DNA of 64,000 nt. It comes from an uncultured Lachnospiraceae bacterium (GTDB lineage Bacteria > Bacillota > Clostridia > Lachnospirales > Lachnospiraceae). This document shows positions 53,290 to 62,410 of the stretch, piece after piece (positions within the stretch are counted from its first letter, which is position 1; the number at the start of each line of letters is the position of its first letter). The stretch covers positions 30,937 through 94,936 of the forward strand of contig CAJUHG010000002.1 in NCBI GenBank assembly GCA_910586005.1. Reading direction: 5' to 3'. Below the pieces are notes generated by a model. It saw only the letters and a program-made list of their open reading frames with translations, was not told the DNA's origin and ran no database searches. The position numbers and the translations under genes are program-made.

Positions 53290-54321
53290 ATGGTATTAAA
53301 AAACGGAAGAAGTATAAAAAATAACAGTGAGCCATATATTGTTGCTGAATTGAATTCTAGTCATAATGGTAAAATGGATATTGCTAGAAAAATGATTGAT
53401 GCAGCGAAAGATTGTGGTTGTGATGCTGTGAAATTTCAATCTTGGTCGGCAGAATCACTTTATTGTCGAGATTATTATGATAAAAATCCTATATTGAAAA
53501 AGATGATTAGTAGATTTTCTCTTAAACCTGTGGAATTGTTAGAATTGTCGGAATACTGTAATGATATTGGTATTGATTTTTCTTCTACACCATATTCTAA
53601 GGAAGAAGTAGATTTTCTGGTAGAACAATGCAAAGTACCATTCGTTAAAATTGCTTCTATGGATATTAATAATCTTCCATATTTGAGATATATTGCAAAG
53701 ACAAATATACCAATTATTTTGTCAACAGGTATGGCAACTATAGAGGAAATAACGAAAGCTGTTACTGAAATTGAAAATGTAGGGAATCATAATATTTGTA
53801 TATTACATTGTGTTTCTTTATATCCAGTAGAGGCACAGTTTGTAAATTTAAATAATATAATTATGTTGAAAGAAAAATTTCCCAGCTATGCAATAGGATA
53901 TTCTGATCATACAATAGGCAGTGAGGTGGCATGTGCCTCAGTCGGTCTTGGAGTGGCACTTATAGAAAAACATTTTACGCTCAATAATAAAAAAATTGGA
54001 TGGGATAATCAAATGGCTACAGAGCCTGAGGACATGAAAGATTTGGTTCTTAAATGTCATAGAGTGCATAGTTCTTTAGGACTTTATGAAAGAAAACTTA
54101 CATCAGAAGAATTAGAACAGCGAAAAAAAATGCGTAGAAGCGTCGTTGCCGCTATAGATATGTCAATGGGACATATCATTGAGGAAGGAGATTTTACTGC
54201 CAAGCGTCCAGGAGATGGAATACCAGTAAATGAATATAAAAATATAATTGGACGAGTTCTGATAAGAGATATCCAAAAGGATCAATTAATTCTTAATGAA
54301 TATTTACGTGAGAGGGAATAA
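53290..54321 (+). CDS. neuB: NeuB-family synthase (PEP-dependent nonulosonate synthase type)
   Basis: The 343-residue protein has a TIM barrel (AELNSSHNGKMDIARKMIDA, CDAVKFQSW, KIASMDINNLPYLRYIA, ILSTGMA, IGYSDHTIGSEVACA, IEKHFTLN) and a C-terminal antifreeze-like SAF domain (about 283-343, FTAKRPGDGIPVNEY). NeuB enzymes condense phosphoenolpyruvate with an open-chain sugar aldehyde to form sialic, legionaminic or pseudaminic acid. No NeuC or NeuA homologue is in the window, so the acceptor and activation step are unknown. LuxE follows two bases after its stop. Use of a non-sugar or modified aldehyde is possible given the LuxC neighbour. Confidence 0.85.
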   Translation: MVLKNGRSIKNNSEPYIVAELNSSHNGKMDIARKMIDAAKDCGCDAVKFQSWSAESLYCRDYYDKNPILKKMISRFSLKPVELLELSEYCNDIGIDFSSTPYSKEEVDFLVEQCKVPFVKIASMDINNLPYLRYIAKTNIPIILSTGMATIEEITKAVTEIENVGNHNICILHCVSLYPVEAQFVNLNNIIMLKEKFPSYAIGYSDHTIGSEVACASVGLGVALIEKHFTLNNKKIGWDNQMATEPEDMKDLVLKCHRVHSSLGLYERKLTSEELEQRKKMRRSVVAAIDMSMGHIIEEGDFTAKRPGDGIPVNEYKNIIGRVLIRDIQKDQLILNEYLRERE

Positions 54322-54323
54322 AA

Positions 54324-55400
54324 ATGATTGAAAACTTTCATAAATTACCACTTTATTCTTTGAAGAAAAGTGAAAAAGAACAATTATTGTTGGAAGAATT
54401 AAATCAATTAACCGAAATGCATAGGATAAAATGTGTTGAATATGCCCATTATCTTGAGGCAATTGGATATACTCAGAGTCAAGCAGAAACCTTAGAAGAA
54501 ATACCTTTTGTACCAATTAGAATTTTTAAAGAACTTGAAATGAAAAGCATTCCTGAGAAAGATGTGTTTAAAGTAATGATGTCATCAGGAACAAGCGCAC
54601 AAATACAGTCAAAAATATATCTAAATAAAGAGAATGCAATACTTCAACAGAAAGTTTTGCTTCGTATCCTTGGAGACTTTGTTGGCTCTAAGCGTCTACC
54701 AATGCTTGTTGTGGATTCTCATGCAACAATAAGCGACAGACGATTATTCACCACAAGAGGTGGAACTATCATGGGGCTTGATTTTATGGCAAAAAAAATG
54801 ATATTTGCACTTAATGATGATATGACTTTAAACGTAGACAATTTAGAAGAGTTTGCAAATACTTATGGAAAGCATAAATTTCTAATTTTTGGATTTACAT
54901 TTATGGTATGGAAATATCTCTTTGATGAAATAGAGAAAAAGAAACTAAAAATTGATTTTTCTAATGGATATCTATTAACAGCCGGTGGCTGGAAAAAGTT
55001 AAAAAATGAAGCTGTATCAAACAAAGATTTTAAAAAACGTGGTGAGAAAGTTTGTGGAATTAGACATTATATTGATCATTATGGGATGGCAGAGCAGACA
55101 GGATGTATATATGCAGAATGTGAATGTGGGCATCTTCATGCAAGCATATATTCAGATATTATTGTGAGAAGATATAGAGATTTTTCACCTTGTGAATATG
55201 GTGAGCGTGGATTTATTCAATTATTGTCTAGTTTACCCCATTCTTATCCAGGACATTCTATACTGACTGAGGATGAAGGTATTATTCTTGGAGAAGATGA
55301 TTGTCCATGTGGACGGAAAGGAAAATATATCCAGATACTTGGAAGGATAAAGAATGCTGAGATAAGGGGGTGCAGTGATACCTATGCAACAAGTTTTTAA
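54324..55400 (+). CDS. luxE: LuxE-family acyl-protein synthetase
   Basis: 358 residues. Visible LuxE features are the adenylate-forming motif MMSSGTSAQIQSKIY, HYGMAEQTGCIYAEC, and the C-terminal GRIKNAEIRGCSD, where the terminal cysteine accepts the acyl group. In bioluminescent bacteria LuxE activates a fatty acid with ATP and passes it to LuxC. There are no luciferase genes here, and related LuxE-LuxC pairs are known in surface-glycan clusters. It overlaps luxC by 26 bp, so the two proteins are made together. Substrate chain unknown. Confidence 0.85.
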   Translation: MIENFHKLPLYSLKKSEKEQLLLEELNQLTEMHRIKCVEYAHYLEAIGYTQSQAETLEEIPFVPIRIFKELEMKSIPEKDVFKVMMSSGTSAQIQSKIYLNKENAILQQKVLLRILGDFVGSKRLPMLVVDSHATISDRRLFTTRGGTIMGLDFMAKKMIFALNDDMTLNVDNLEEFANTYGKHKFLIFGFTFMVWKYLFDEIEKKKLKIDFSNGYLLTAGGWKKLKNEAVSNKDFKKRGEKVCGIRHYIDHYGMAEQTGCIYAECECGHLHASIYSDIIVRRYRDFSPCEYGERGFIQLLSSLPHSYPGHSILTEDEGIILGEDDCPCGRKGKYIQILGRIKNAEIRGCSDTYATSF

Positions 55401-56577
55401 TGATATAAGATATCTTGTTGGGAATAAAGAAATTCTTGAACAGATGGAAAAAACACAGGTGCTTCCTTTATTCTCAGAAAAAGCATTAAACTTTCTAGAT
55501 TGTCTTTCAAGAAGGCTAATGTGTAGTAACAAGGCGAAAAAATATCCTGATGTGATTGCGTATGCTTTTTGGATTAGAAGAGCATCCTTAGAAAAAATAA
55601 GTATGCAATACAAAACAAAAGACCAAAAGTTAGGAAGAGGAATTGCATTTCAAATAGCACCATCAAATATTCCTGTTCAATTTGCAGTTTCTATGACATA
55701 TGCTCTTACGGCGGGTAATGCGTCAATTATAAGGATATCTGATAAAGAATTTGAACAGGTGGATATTATTTGCGAGGGCATTCGTTCTATTCTATGTGAC
55801 ACATATCCTGAAATGGCATCATATATTTGTGTTATTCGATATCAACATAATGATAAAATAACACAATCATTGACAGATTTATGTGACATTCGGATGATAT
55901 GGGGAGGAAATCATACAATTGCAGCTATACGTAAAGCTACTATAAATGCTAGATGTATTGATCTTGGATTTGCAGACCGCTATTCTATAGCCGTTATTAA
56001 TGCTGATGATTATTTAGAAGAAGATGCTGTTTTATTGGCAAATGATTTTTACAATGATACATACTTCTCTGATCAAAATGCATGCAGTTCCCCAAGATTA
56101 GTAATATGGATAGGAAATAGAATATCAAAAGCAAAAGAACTGTTTTGGGATACATTAGGAGATATTGTATCAAGAAAATATTTGATGGAATCGATATGCA
56201 GTTCAGAGAAATTATTAAAAACAGCAATATGTGCTGCTAAACATCCAGGCATAAGAGAAATAAAAAAAGATAATTTACTTGTAAGAATAGAATTACCATC
56301 ATTGTATGATGATATTATGGATTTTAAAGGAAATTGTGGCTACTTTTTTGAATGTAGCATTGATAATCTACAAGACATTATTCCTATCATGAAAAAAAAT
56401 TGCCAAACAATAACATATATAGGAAAAATAGAAGAAAAACTTAGGAAAATTATAAATGATAATGGTGTAAAAGGTGTTGACAGAATTGTTCCTGTTGGGC
56501 ATGCTGCAGATATTGCATTTGTGTGGGATGGTTTAGATTTACCAAATATATTATCTCGTCAAATAGGTAATTCATAG
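55375..56577 (+). CDS. luxC: LuxC-family acyl-CoA/acyl-thioester reductase
   Basis: About 400 residues of the aldehyde-dehydrogenase fold type: GRGIAFQIAPSNIPVQFAVS (nucleotide-binding region), MIWGGNHTI and the nucleophile Cys in SDQNACSSPRLVIW. LuxC reduces an activated acyl group to an aldehyde with NADPH. The start is GTG at 55375 (close to AAGGGGG) or ATG at 55384. It overlaps the luxE end and is followed 42 bp later by an acyl carrier protein gene. The product is probably an aldehyde used in building the island's modification. Confidence 0.85.
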   Translation: MIPMQQVFNDIRYLVGNKEILEQMEKTQVLPLFSEKALNFLDCLSRRLMCSNKAKKYPDVIAYAFWIRRASLEKISMQYKTKDQKLGRGIAFQIAPSNIPVQFAVSMTYALTAGNASIIRISDKEFEQVDIICEGIRSILCDTYPEMASYICVIRYQHNDKITQSLTDLCDIRMIWGGNHTIAAIRKATINARCIDLGFADRYSIAVINADDYLEEDAVLLANDFYNDTYFSDQNACSSPRLVIWIGNRISKAKELFWDTLGDIVSRKYLMESICSSEKLLKTAICAAKHPGIREIKKDNLLVRIELPSLYDDIMDFKGNCGYFFECSIDNLQDIIPIMKKNCQTITYIGKIEEKLRKIINDNGVKGVDRIVPVGHAADIAFVWDGLDLPNILSRQIGNS

Positions 56578-56619
56578 AGTGTATAAATATATAAAAATAG
56601 AATTATTGGAGGATTAAAA

Positions 56620-56859
56620 ATGACAAATATTGAAAAGTATATAAACACATTTGTAGAAGGTCTTGGAATAAAAGAAGAACAAGTGGAAGGACTAGAATAT
56701 CAAGCAATTATGGAATGGGACTCCGTTGGCCATATGTCACTTATTACAGCGATTGAAAATACTTTTGGTATTATGATGGATGTAGATGATATTATTGATT
56801 TTAGTTCATATGAAAAGGGAAAAGAAATTTTGAGCAAGAATTATCATATTGAATTTTAG
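56620..56859 (+). CDS. Acyl carrier protein
   Basis: The 79-residue acidic helical protein carries the phosphopantetheine attachment motif EWDSVGHMSL (Ser near residue 34). It probably holds the acyl intermediate handled by the local dehydratase, reductase and LuxE/LuxC enzymes. GGAGG precedes the ATG. It is the last gene of the cluster before element copy 2. Confidence 0.88.
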   Translation: MTNIEKYINTFVEGLGIKEEQVEGLEYQAIMEWDSVGHMSLITAIENTFGIMMDVDDIIDFSSYEKGKEILSKNYHIEF

Positions 56860-56926
56860 CCTTATCAAGGAAATCTCACCTGTGTTTAATAAAAAGAAAA
56901 AACAAATTTTTAACTTTACTAAAATA

Positions 56927-56953
56927 TAATATTATAAAAGGTATAGCCGATAT
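56927..56953 (+). promoter_or_regulatory. Sigma-28-type promoter, element copy 2
   Basis: TAAT (56927-56930), 15 bp, GCCGATAT (56946-56953), preceded by TTTACTAAAA at 56915. Confidence 0.6.
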
Positions 56954-56959
56954 AATAAA

Positions 56960-57039
56960 AGATAGGAAATCATACAACGCATGGAGGCGCTATACCATTA
57001 AAAGAAGAGGAATGGATAGGCGTCTATTTCTCTTTTTTT
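56960..57039 (+). ncRNA. Predicted small RNA, copy 2 of a three-copy element
   Basis: Predicted ~78-nt transcript ending in GAGGAATGGA (57007-57016), TCTATTTCTC (57023-57032) and T7. Compared with copy 1, stem positions change but pairing is kept by G-U wobbles. GGA motifs lie at 56983-56985 (in ATGGAGGCGCTATAC) and 57009-57011, 26 nt apart. The ATG within it opens only six codons and has no ribosome site. DNA upstream (GGTATAGC, 56940-56947) is complementary to GCTATACC (56988-56995), which would matter only if transcription began earlier. Confidence 0.6.
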
Positions 57040-57226
57040 GTAATATTAAGAAAAGAAATACTTTGTTGCTATGAAGTGTTAAAGTATATAATTGTCTTAT
57101 AATCTAAAAATAATATAAGCATTCCACAAGAGCAAATGATTTCTTTGGTGTTATCTGTAAAAAGCAGATTTTATTTTCTATCATGAAATTTTTGGAAAAA
57201 ATATTGAATATAAGGTGGATAAAGAA

Positions 57227-59305
57227 ATGGCAGAACAATTAAACCAATTTTTAAATAAGGCTTTTGATTTTGAAGAGCAAGGTTATGTAGAGGAAGCAAT
57301 ACAGTTATGTGAGAAATGTATACAAGTATTTCCAGAGTATGAAAATGATATTAAACTTGAAATTGCAAAAATGATTTATAGAAATGGAGAAAAAAATCTT
57401 GCACTTTCCCAATTTCTTACTATCTATCAGGAGACAGAGAACAGTGAGATTCGCGATTTGATTTTAGAAGCTTATTATGGTGAGAAGGAACAAGAGTATG
57501 AAAAAAATTGTCAGGAAAATTGGAAACGATTAGAAACATATCCTCACTTTTTTGGAAATGCAGCTCCATCAGAAATCCGTTATTATCCCATTTATCAAAG
57601 TCAAAAAGAAATTTTATTTTATGATAGTATAGAACAAAAGTTTCAAATCATAGAACGGTTTAAAGTTGTTATGGAAAACCAAAATAATATGGTTTGTATC
57701 AGCAGTGATTTGTTGTGGATGGAAGATATTTTATTGTTAGAGAAAATGACAAGGAAAGTAGATCCGTTTATGGATATGGAAAATGCTTTATTACTTGTAT
57801 ATCACAAAGAAACATGGGATTTATTGTTGCAGATATTTGATTTAAAACATTTAATAGAGTTTGATAGAATTGTTTTTTATGATAGTAAGGATTGGCTAGA
57901 ACATTCTATTTTGGAAGAAGGATATCGCTTTCCTAAAATAATAGGAGGGAATCTATCAGAAGAAATTAAAGATCTTTTAAAGGATATATCTAATAAATAC
58001 AAACAAGAGTTTACAAAATATCATAAGGAAGCATTAAAATATTATAAGGAAAATAGCAAAGAAATTATAAAACATATCAAAGAAGGAAATCCTAGAATTT
58101 TATTTGATACTACCCGTTTTTCGACTGCACTTCAATATCATATCAGAGATTGTAAAGAAGCAGCGAATAGAAGAGGATTAAAGACAGAATTGATAATTGA
58201 AAAAGATAGATTATGCACAGGTTGGTCAGATTTATTTTATATAAAAAAGGTTGTAGAATTTAAACCAGATATTATTTTTATGATAGATCATTTTAGACAT
58301 GAAAATAGTATAGTAGCTGTATTGAATGAGTTGGTTTTTGTATGTTGGGTACAAGATCCGCTATCTTCTATTATGGATAAAGAAATACCATTAAAATTAA
58401 CAAATAAAGATTTTATTTTAAATCATTTTACTACATGGAAAGATTTTAAAGAAGTTGGTTACAATGAAAAGTATGTAATAGATGCTCCCGTTGCTTCTAA
58501 TCCTTTTCTTTATAAACCCTATCCATTAAATGAGGAAGAAAAAAAGAAATTTTCTTGTGATATATGTTTTGTATGTCATGCCAGTGATGTGGATGGTCAT
58601 ATCAATCGTTTATTGCAAAATATTCCTGTTTTGCATGAACCCATACGTGCTGTATATAAGGGATATCAGGCTTATGTATATGAAACTGGAAATGTATTTT
58701 ATACAAAAAAAGTTTTTAAGGATTATATTGAAGGAGCTTTACAGTGTCATTATAACGTTACATTAGTGCCTAGTTTATTAGAAGATCTAGCAGAAGATAT
58801 GTATATGAGATTTAATTTAGCTGTATTTAGACAAGCTTTGGTAGATTGGATTTTGGATGCTGGATTTACTAATATTAAATTGTGGGGAAATGGATGGACA
58901 AAAGAAGAAAAATATAAGAAATATGCTATGGGTCCAGCAGAAAATGGAGAAACACTCTCTAAGATTTATCAGGCTTCTAAGATTGTAGTAGGAAATAATA
59001 TTATAATCACTGCTGCTTCTAGGGCATGGGAAACCATGCTTAGTGGGGGATTTTATATGAGTAATTATATTCCAGAAGAAGTAGATTGGTCAGATATAAG
59101 AAAAATTATTGAGGTTGGAAAAGATGTTATTATGTTTTATAACCGTGATGATTTAATAGAAAAGTTGCATTATTATTTGAATCATGAAGAAGAGCGACAA
59201 ATTATGATAAAAAATGGTAGAAAAGCAGCATTGGAAAAAATGACATATGATGCATTGATAGAAAAAATGCTAAAAGAACTAGCAGAACGCTTAGAATTAG
59301 AATAA
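57227..59305 (+). CDS. CgeB-like glycosyltransferase with TPR-like N-terminus
   Basis: About 692 residues. The N-terminus (1-90) is helical with TPR-like repeats (EEQGYVEEAIQLCEKCIQVFP). A central segment and then a glycosyltransferase part (about 290-690) follow, with PRILFDTTRFST, FKPDIIFMIDHFRHEN, VCWVQDP and a C-terminal ASRAWETMLSGGFYMSNY plus YYLNHEEERQIMIKNGRKA. The latter are typical of CgeB/DUF3880-type GT-B enzymes. It probably adds a sugar to flagellin or its glycan. The ATG at 57227 is chosen for its spacing from AAGGTGG; an in-frame GTG lies 12 bases upstream. Confidence 0.75.
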   Translation: MAEQLNQFLNKAFDFEEQGYVEEAIQLCEKCIQVFPEYENDIKLEIAKMIYRNGEKNLALSQFLTIYQETENSEIRDLILEAYYGEKEQEYEKNCQENWKRLETYPHFFGNAAPSEIRYYPIYQSQKEILFYDSIEQKFQIIERFKVVMENQNNMVCISSDLLWMEDILLLEKMTRKVDPFMDMENALLLVYHKETWDLLLQIFDLKHLIEFDRIVFYDSKDWLEHSILEEGYRFPKIIGGNLSEEIKDLLKDISNKYKQEFTKYHKEALKYYKENSKEIIKHIKEGNPRILFDTTRFSTALQYHIRDCKEAANRRGLKTELIIEKDRLCTGWSDLFYIKKVVEFKPDIIFMIDHFRHENSIVAVLNELVFVCWVQDPLSSIMDKEIPLKLTNKDFILNHFTTWKDFKEVGYNEKYVIDAPVASNPFLYKPYPLNEEEKKKFSCDICFVCHASDVDGHINRLLQNIPVLHEPIRAVYKGYQAYVYETGNVFYTKKVFKDYIEGALQCHYNVTLVPSLLEDLAEDMYMRFNLAVFRQALVDWILDAGFTNIKLWGNGWTKEEKYKKYAMGPAENGETLSKIYQASKIVVGNNIIITAASRAWETMLSGGFYMSNYIPEEVDWSDIRKIIEVGKDVIMFYNRDDLIEKLHYYLNHEEERQIMIKNGRKAALEKMTYDALIEKMLKELAERLELE

Positions 59306-59348
59306 AAAAGGTAGTTTGTGCTGAAAAACATACAGAATGGAGGAAATT

Positions 59349-60062
59349 ATGTTATCAAATGAAAATAAAGAAGCTAATCATGGAAGTGATGAAGAAAATT
59401 GGGATGCAGTATTAAGACACTTTAAGACAAAAGCAGATTTATCACAATTAGGTACCTATTATTCTTATATGGTTAATGCAGATATTAAACATTTATCCTT
59501 TACATTAAGTAGATATAAATTTGCTAGCAAATTACTAATGTATAAAGAACATACCAATCTATTAGAAATGGGTTGTCAAGAAGCCTTAGGAGCATTGTTG
59601 TTTCAACAAAATATTAATCTTGATAGATATGTTGGAATTGATTTGGATGCAGAAGCAATTAAGTGGAATAAAGAATATTTACCAAAGGATTTTGAATTTA
59701 TTTGTGCAAACTTTTTTGAGTGTACAAAATTAGGAGAAGAAGAATTTGATGCAGTTGTAAGTTTAGACGTTATTGAGCATATAGCACCAGAAAAGGAAGA
59801 ACAATATTGTGAAATAATTTGTAAAAATCTGAAACAAGATGGCGTGGCGATTGTAGGAACACCTAATATTGCATTTAGTCCCTATGCAAGTGAGGGAAGT
59901 AAAATAGGCCATATTAATTTATATGATCAAAAAAGATTATATAAATTAATGAATAGATACTTTCATAATGTATTTATTTTTAATATGAATGATGAAGTAG
60001 TTCATACAGGTTTTGCACCAATGTCTTGTTATATTTTTGCAGTGGGTTGTAATAAAAAATAG
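59349..60062 (+). CDS. SAM-dependent methyltransferase (class I)
   Basis: About 237 residues with a Methyltransf_11/23-type core: LLEMGCQEALGALLF (SAM loop, with Gly-Cys-Gln in place of the usual Gly-x-Gly), YVGIDLDAEAI, FDAVVSLDVIEHI and GVAIVGTPN. It likely methylates a sugar of the flagellar glycan. The start at 59349 follows GGAGG, which lies in the upstream in-frame ATGGAGG. It lies between the CgeB-like gene and the heptose genes on the same strand. Confidence 0.78.
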   Translation: MLSNENKEANHGSDEENWDAVLRHFKTKADLSQLGTYYSYMVNADIKHLSFTLSRYKFASKLLMYKEHTNLLEMGCQEALGALLFQQNINLDRYVGIDLDAEAIKWNKEYLPKDFEFICANFFECTKLGEEEFDAVVSLDVIEHIAPEKEEQYCEIICKNLKQDGVAIVGTPNIAFSPYASEGSKIGHINLYDQKRLYKLMNRYFHNVFIFNMNDEVVHTGFAPMSCYIFAVGCNKK

Positions 60063-60118
60063 ATAATTTGGATTTATAATTATATATTAAGAAAGAATGG
60101 AAAAAGGAATAGAGAGTT

Positions 60119-61645
60119 ATGGGGAAAATTATATCCAAACAAGATATAAGTGAAATAGAGGAATTAAAAAAAGAGGGAAAGAAAATAGTTCTCTGTCATG
60201 GGGTATTTGATTTGGTTCATCTAGGGCATATTATCCATTTTGAAGAAGCCAAAAAAATGGGTGATGTTTTGGTAGTTTCTATAACGGCAGCAGAATATGT
60301 GAGAAAAGGACCAGGTAGACCTTATTTTGATGATGAAATGCGTTTGAAGTTTTTATCATCCATTGCATGTATTGATTATGTTATGTTATCAGAAGAATAT
60401 ACTGTAGATGATATTATTGAAACGATTGAACCAGATTTATATGTAAAAGGGGCGGAATATGCCAAAGCGGAAAATGATATTACAGAAAAAATTAAAGAAG
60501 AAGTAAAACTAGTAAGAAGTCATGGAGGAGATATTGCCTATACAACAGGTCAGGTATTTAGTTCTACCAAGTTAATTAACCATGCACTTCCCGCTTTATC
60601 AGAAGAGGTAAAAGAATTTGCACTAGATTTTCATCAAAGATATTCCATAGAAGATATTAGGAATTTTACAAATGCCATGAAGAATATAAAAGTATTAGTG
60701 GTGGGAGATGTCATTATTGATGAATATATCTATTGTAATGTTCAGGGGATTATGTCAAAAGATAGAGGTTATTCTGCGCGTTATCAATATGCAGAGCAAT
60801 ATTTAGGGGGAACTTTGGCCGTTGCGCGTCATCTTGCATCTTTTAGTGACAATGTAACATTGATGAGTATTATAGGGATAGAAGAAACGGTGCACAGTAG
60901 AATGTTAGATGAACTTAGTGATAAGATGCGTGTGGATATGACTTATAGCAATGTATTTAAAACAATTGTAAAAAGTCGGTATGTGTCTTTAAATGAAAAA
61001 CGGGAAGAACTAGATAAAATATTTGCAATAAATAATCTTCCAACACCTATGTGCATAGATAAAGAAGCATTAGATTCCTTTAAGTGTAAGTTACAAGAAA
61101 AGATAGGGCAATATGATGCAGTGATTTTATGTGATTTTGGACATGGTTTAATTGACAGTGAGGTTATGGATATCATTCAGGAGAATGCTAAATTTTTAGC
61201 TTTGAATTGTCAGACAAATTCTTCTAATTATGGCAAAAATTTAATTACAAAGTACAAACGGGCAGATGTATTTGCCTTAGACCAGAGAGAGTTGGGATTG
61301 GCTTTTTCTAATTATCAGCAAGGAGAAGACGAGTTGTTACTTCGATTAGCAGAGTATTTTGATAGTTATGGCTGGTTGACTCAGGGTTCGAAAGGAGCTA
61401 CTTCTGTTGAAAATAAAATATTAAAAATGTGTCCAGCGTTTACCTTGAAAGTAAAAGATACCATAGGTGCTGGAGATGCATTTTTTGCTTTGGCAAGTCT
61501 TGCAGTTGCAGCAGGGGCGCCGATAGAGGTTGGAACTTTTATAGGAAATATAGCAGGCGCTTTAGCAGCGAATATTGTGGGGAACAAAGAATCTATAGAG
61601 AAAGTAAATGTGTTGAAGTATGCAAGTACCTTATTAAATATGTAG
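60119..61645 (+). CDS. hldE: Bifunctional heptose-1-phosphate nucleotidyltransferase / heptose-7-phosphate kinase, reversed HldE order
   Basis: The 508-residue fusion has an N-terminal cytidylyltransferase-like domain (about 20-150; CHGVFDLVHLGHI, the HxGH motif, and later STKLI). The C-terminal PfkB kinase (about 190-508) has GGTLAVARHLA and DTIGAGDAFFALASL with catalytic Asp. In enterobacterial HldE the kinase comes first, so the order is reversed. Together the two activities convert heptose 7-phosphate to a nucleotide-activated heptose, with gmhA and gmhB downstream supplying the other steps. The nucleotide (ADP or another) cannot be told by eye. Confidence 0.82.
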   Translation: MGKIISKQDISEIEELKKEGKKIVLCHGVFDLVHLGHIIHFEEAKKMGDVLVVSITAAEYVRKGPGRPYFDDEMRLKFLSSIACIDYVMLSEEYTVDDIIETIEPDLYVKGAEYAKAENDITEKIKEEVKLVRSHGGDIAYTTGQVFSSTKLINHALPALSEEVKEFALDFHQRYSIEDIRNFTNAMKNIKVLVVGDVIIDEYIYCNVQGIMSKDRGYSARYQYAEQYLGGTLAVARHLASFSDNVTLMSIIGIEETVHSRMLDELSDKMRVDMTYSNVFKTIVKSRYVSLNEKREELDKIFAINNLPTPMCIDKEALDSFKCKLQEKIGQYDAVILCDFGHGLIDSEVMDIIQENAKFLALNCQTNSSNYGKNLITKYKRADVFALDQRELGLAFSNYQQGEDELLLRLAEYFDSYGWLTQGSKGATSVENKILKMCPAFTLKVKDTIGAGDAFFALASLAVAAGAPIEVGTFIGNIAGALAANIVGNKESIEKVNVLKYASTLLNM

Positions 61646-61658
61646 TGGAGTAGATAAT

Positions 61659-62410
61659 ATGTTATCATTAGTAACAGGTGGTTGTGGGTTTATCGGTTCT
61701 CATATAATGTAGTGGAATGTGCAAAAAATGCAGGAATTAAAAAACTTGTATATGCAGCATCTTCTTCCTGTTATGGAATACCAGATGAATTTCCTACCAA
61801 GGAGACAGCAGAAATTCGTCCTCAGTATCCATATGCCTTAACCAAAAGACTTGGAGAAGAAACTGTACTTCACTGGGGGCAAGTGTATGGTTTACCAGTG
61901 ATTACCTTGCGATTATTTAATGTATATGGAACACGTTCTAGAACATCAGGGACCTATGGAGCAGTGTTTGGTGTGTTTTTAGCGCAAAAGTTGGCGGGAA
62001 AACCGTTTACAGTAGTGGGAACTGGAGAACAGACAAGAGATTTTACCTATGTGACAGATGTTGCAGATGCTTTTTATACAGCAGCTATGTCTGATATTGT
62101 AAATGAAACTTTTAATGTGGGCAGTGGTGGAACATAGTCTGTAAACCGTTTATGTGAATTGTTAGGTGGAGATATTGTACATATACCCAAAAGACACGGG
62201 GAACCAGATTGTACTTATGCCAATACAGAGAAAATTGAGAGAGCATTTAACTGGAAAGCAAAAGTTACATTAGAAGAAGGAGTGGCCAAAATTCTTGACA
62301 ATATTGAATATTGGCGCGAGGCTCCAGTTTAGACTCCAGATACGATTGGAGAAGCAACCAGTGATTGGTTTAAATATCTGGGAGATAAAGAAGAACATGG
62401 AGGAGTTTAA
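61659..62410 (+). pseudogene. Decayed NAD-dependent sugar-nucleotide epimerase/dehydratase
   Basis: ATG at 61659 opens LSLVTGGCGFIGSHI, a perfect Rossmann start, then TAG at 61710. In another frame from about 61709 the protein continues VVECAKNAGIKKLVYAASSS, YPYALTKRLGEE (Tyr-x-x-x-Lys), LRLFNVYG and RDFTYVTDVADAF to a stop at 62408. About 100 codons between the two parts are missing. Two further in-frame TAG codons occur: in GGT-stop-SVN (62136), where Gln is expected, and in APV-stop-TPD (62331), where Trp is typical. It is therefore a pseudogene, possibly of a heptose epimerase. gmhA starts in its stop codon. Confidence 0.85.

Larger units (their letters stand above)
56860..57226 (+). other. 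Intergenic region carrying element copy 2
   Basis: The 367-bp gap contains the promoter and small RNA described separately. After them come GAAATACTTTGTTGCTATGAAG (57053 on), similar to 48084 onward, and AAGGTGG as ribosome site of the next gene. No gene. Confidence 0.5.

Noticed and set aside
56940..56995. Riboswitch closed by GGTATAGC/GCTATACC in element copy 2
   Set aside because: The left arm overlaps the sigma-28 -10 box, so it would not be in an RNA started there; pairing is only 5-6 bp in the other copies. I keep it as an alternative only.
56981..57001. Small peptide gene starting at the ATG inside element copy 2
   Set aside because: It has six codons, lacks a ribosome site, and the ATG is GTG in copy 3 and AGG in copy 1.
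61710..62333. Amber (TAG) recoding or suppression, because three breaks in decayed genes are TAG
   Set aside because: Intact genes here, such as fliW and the phosphocarrier neighbours, also end at TAG, and the epimerase has a large deletion and a frame change as well, so ordinary decay explains it.
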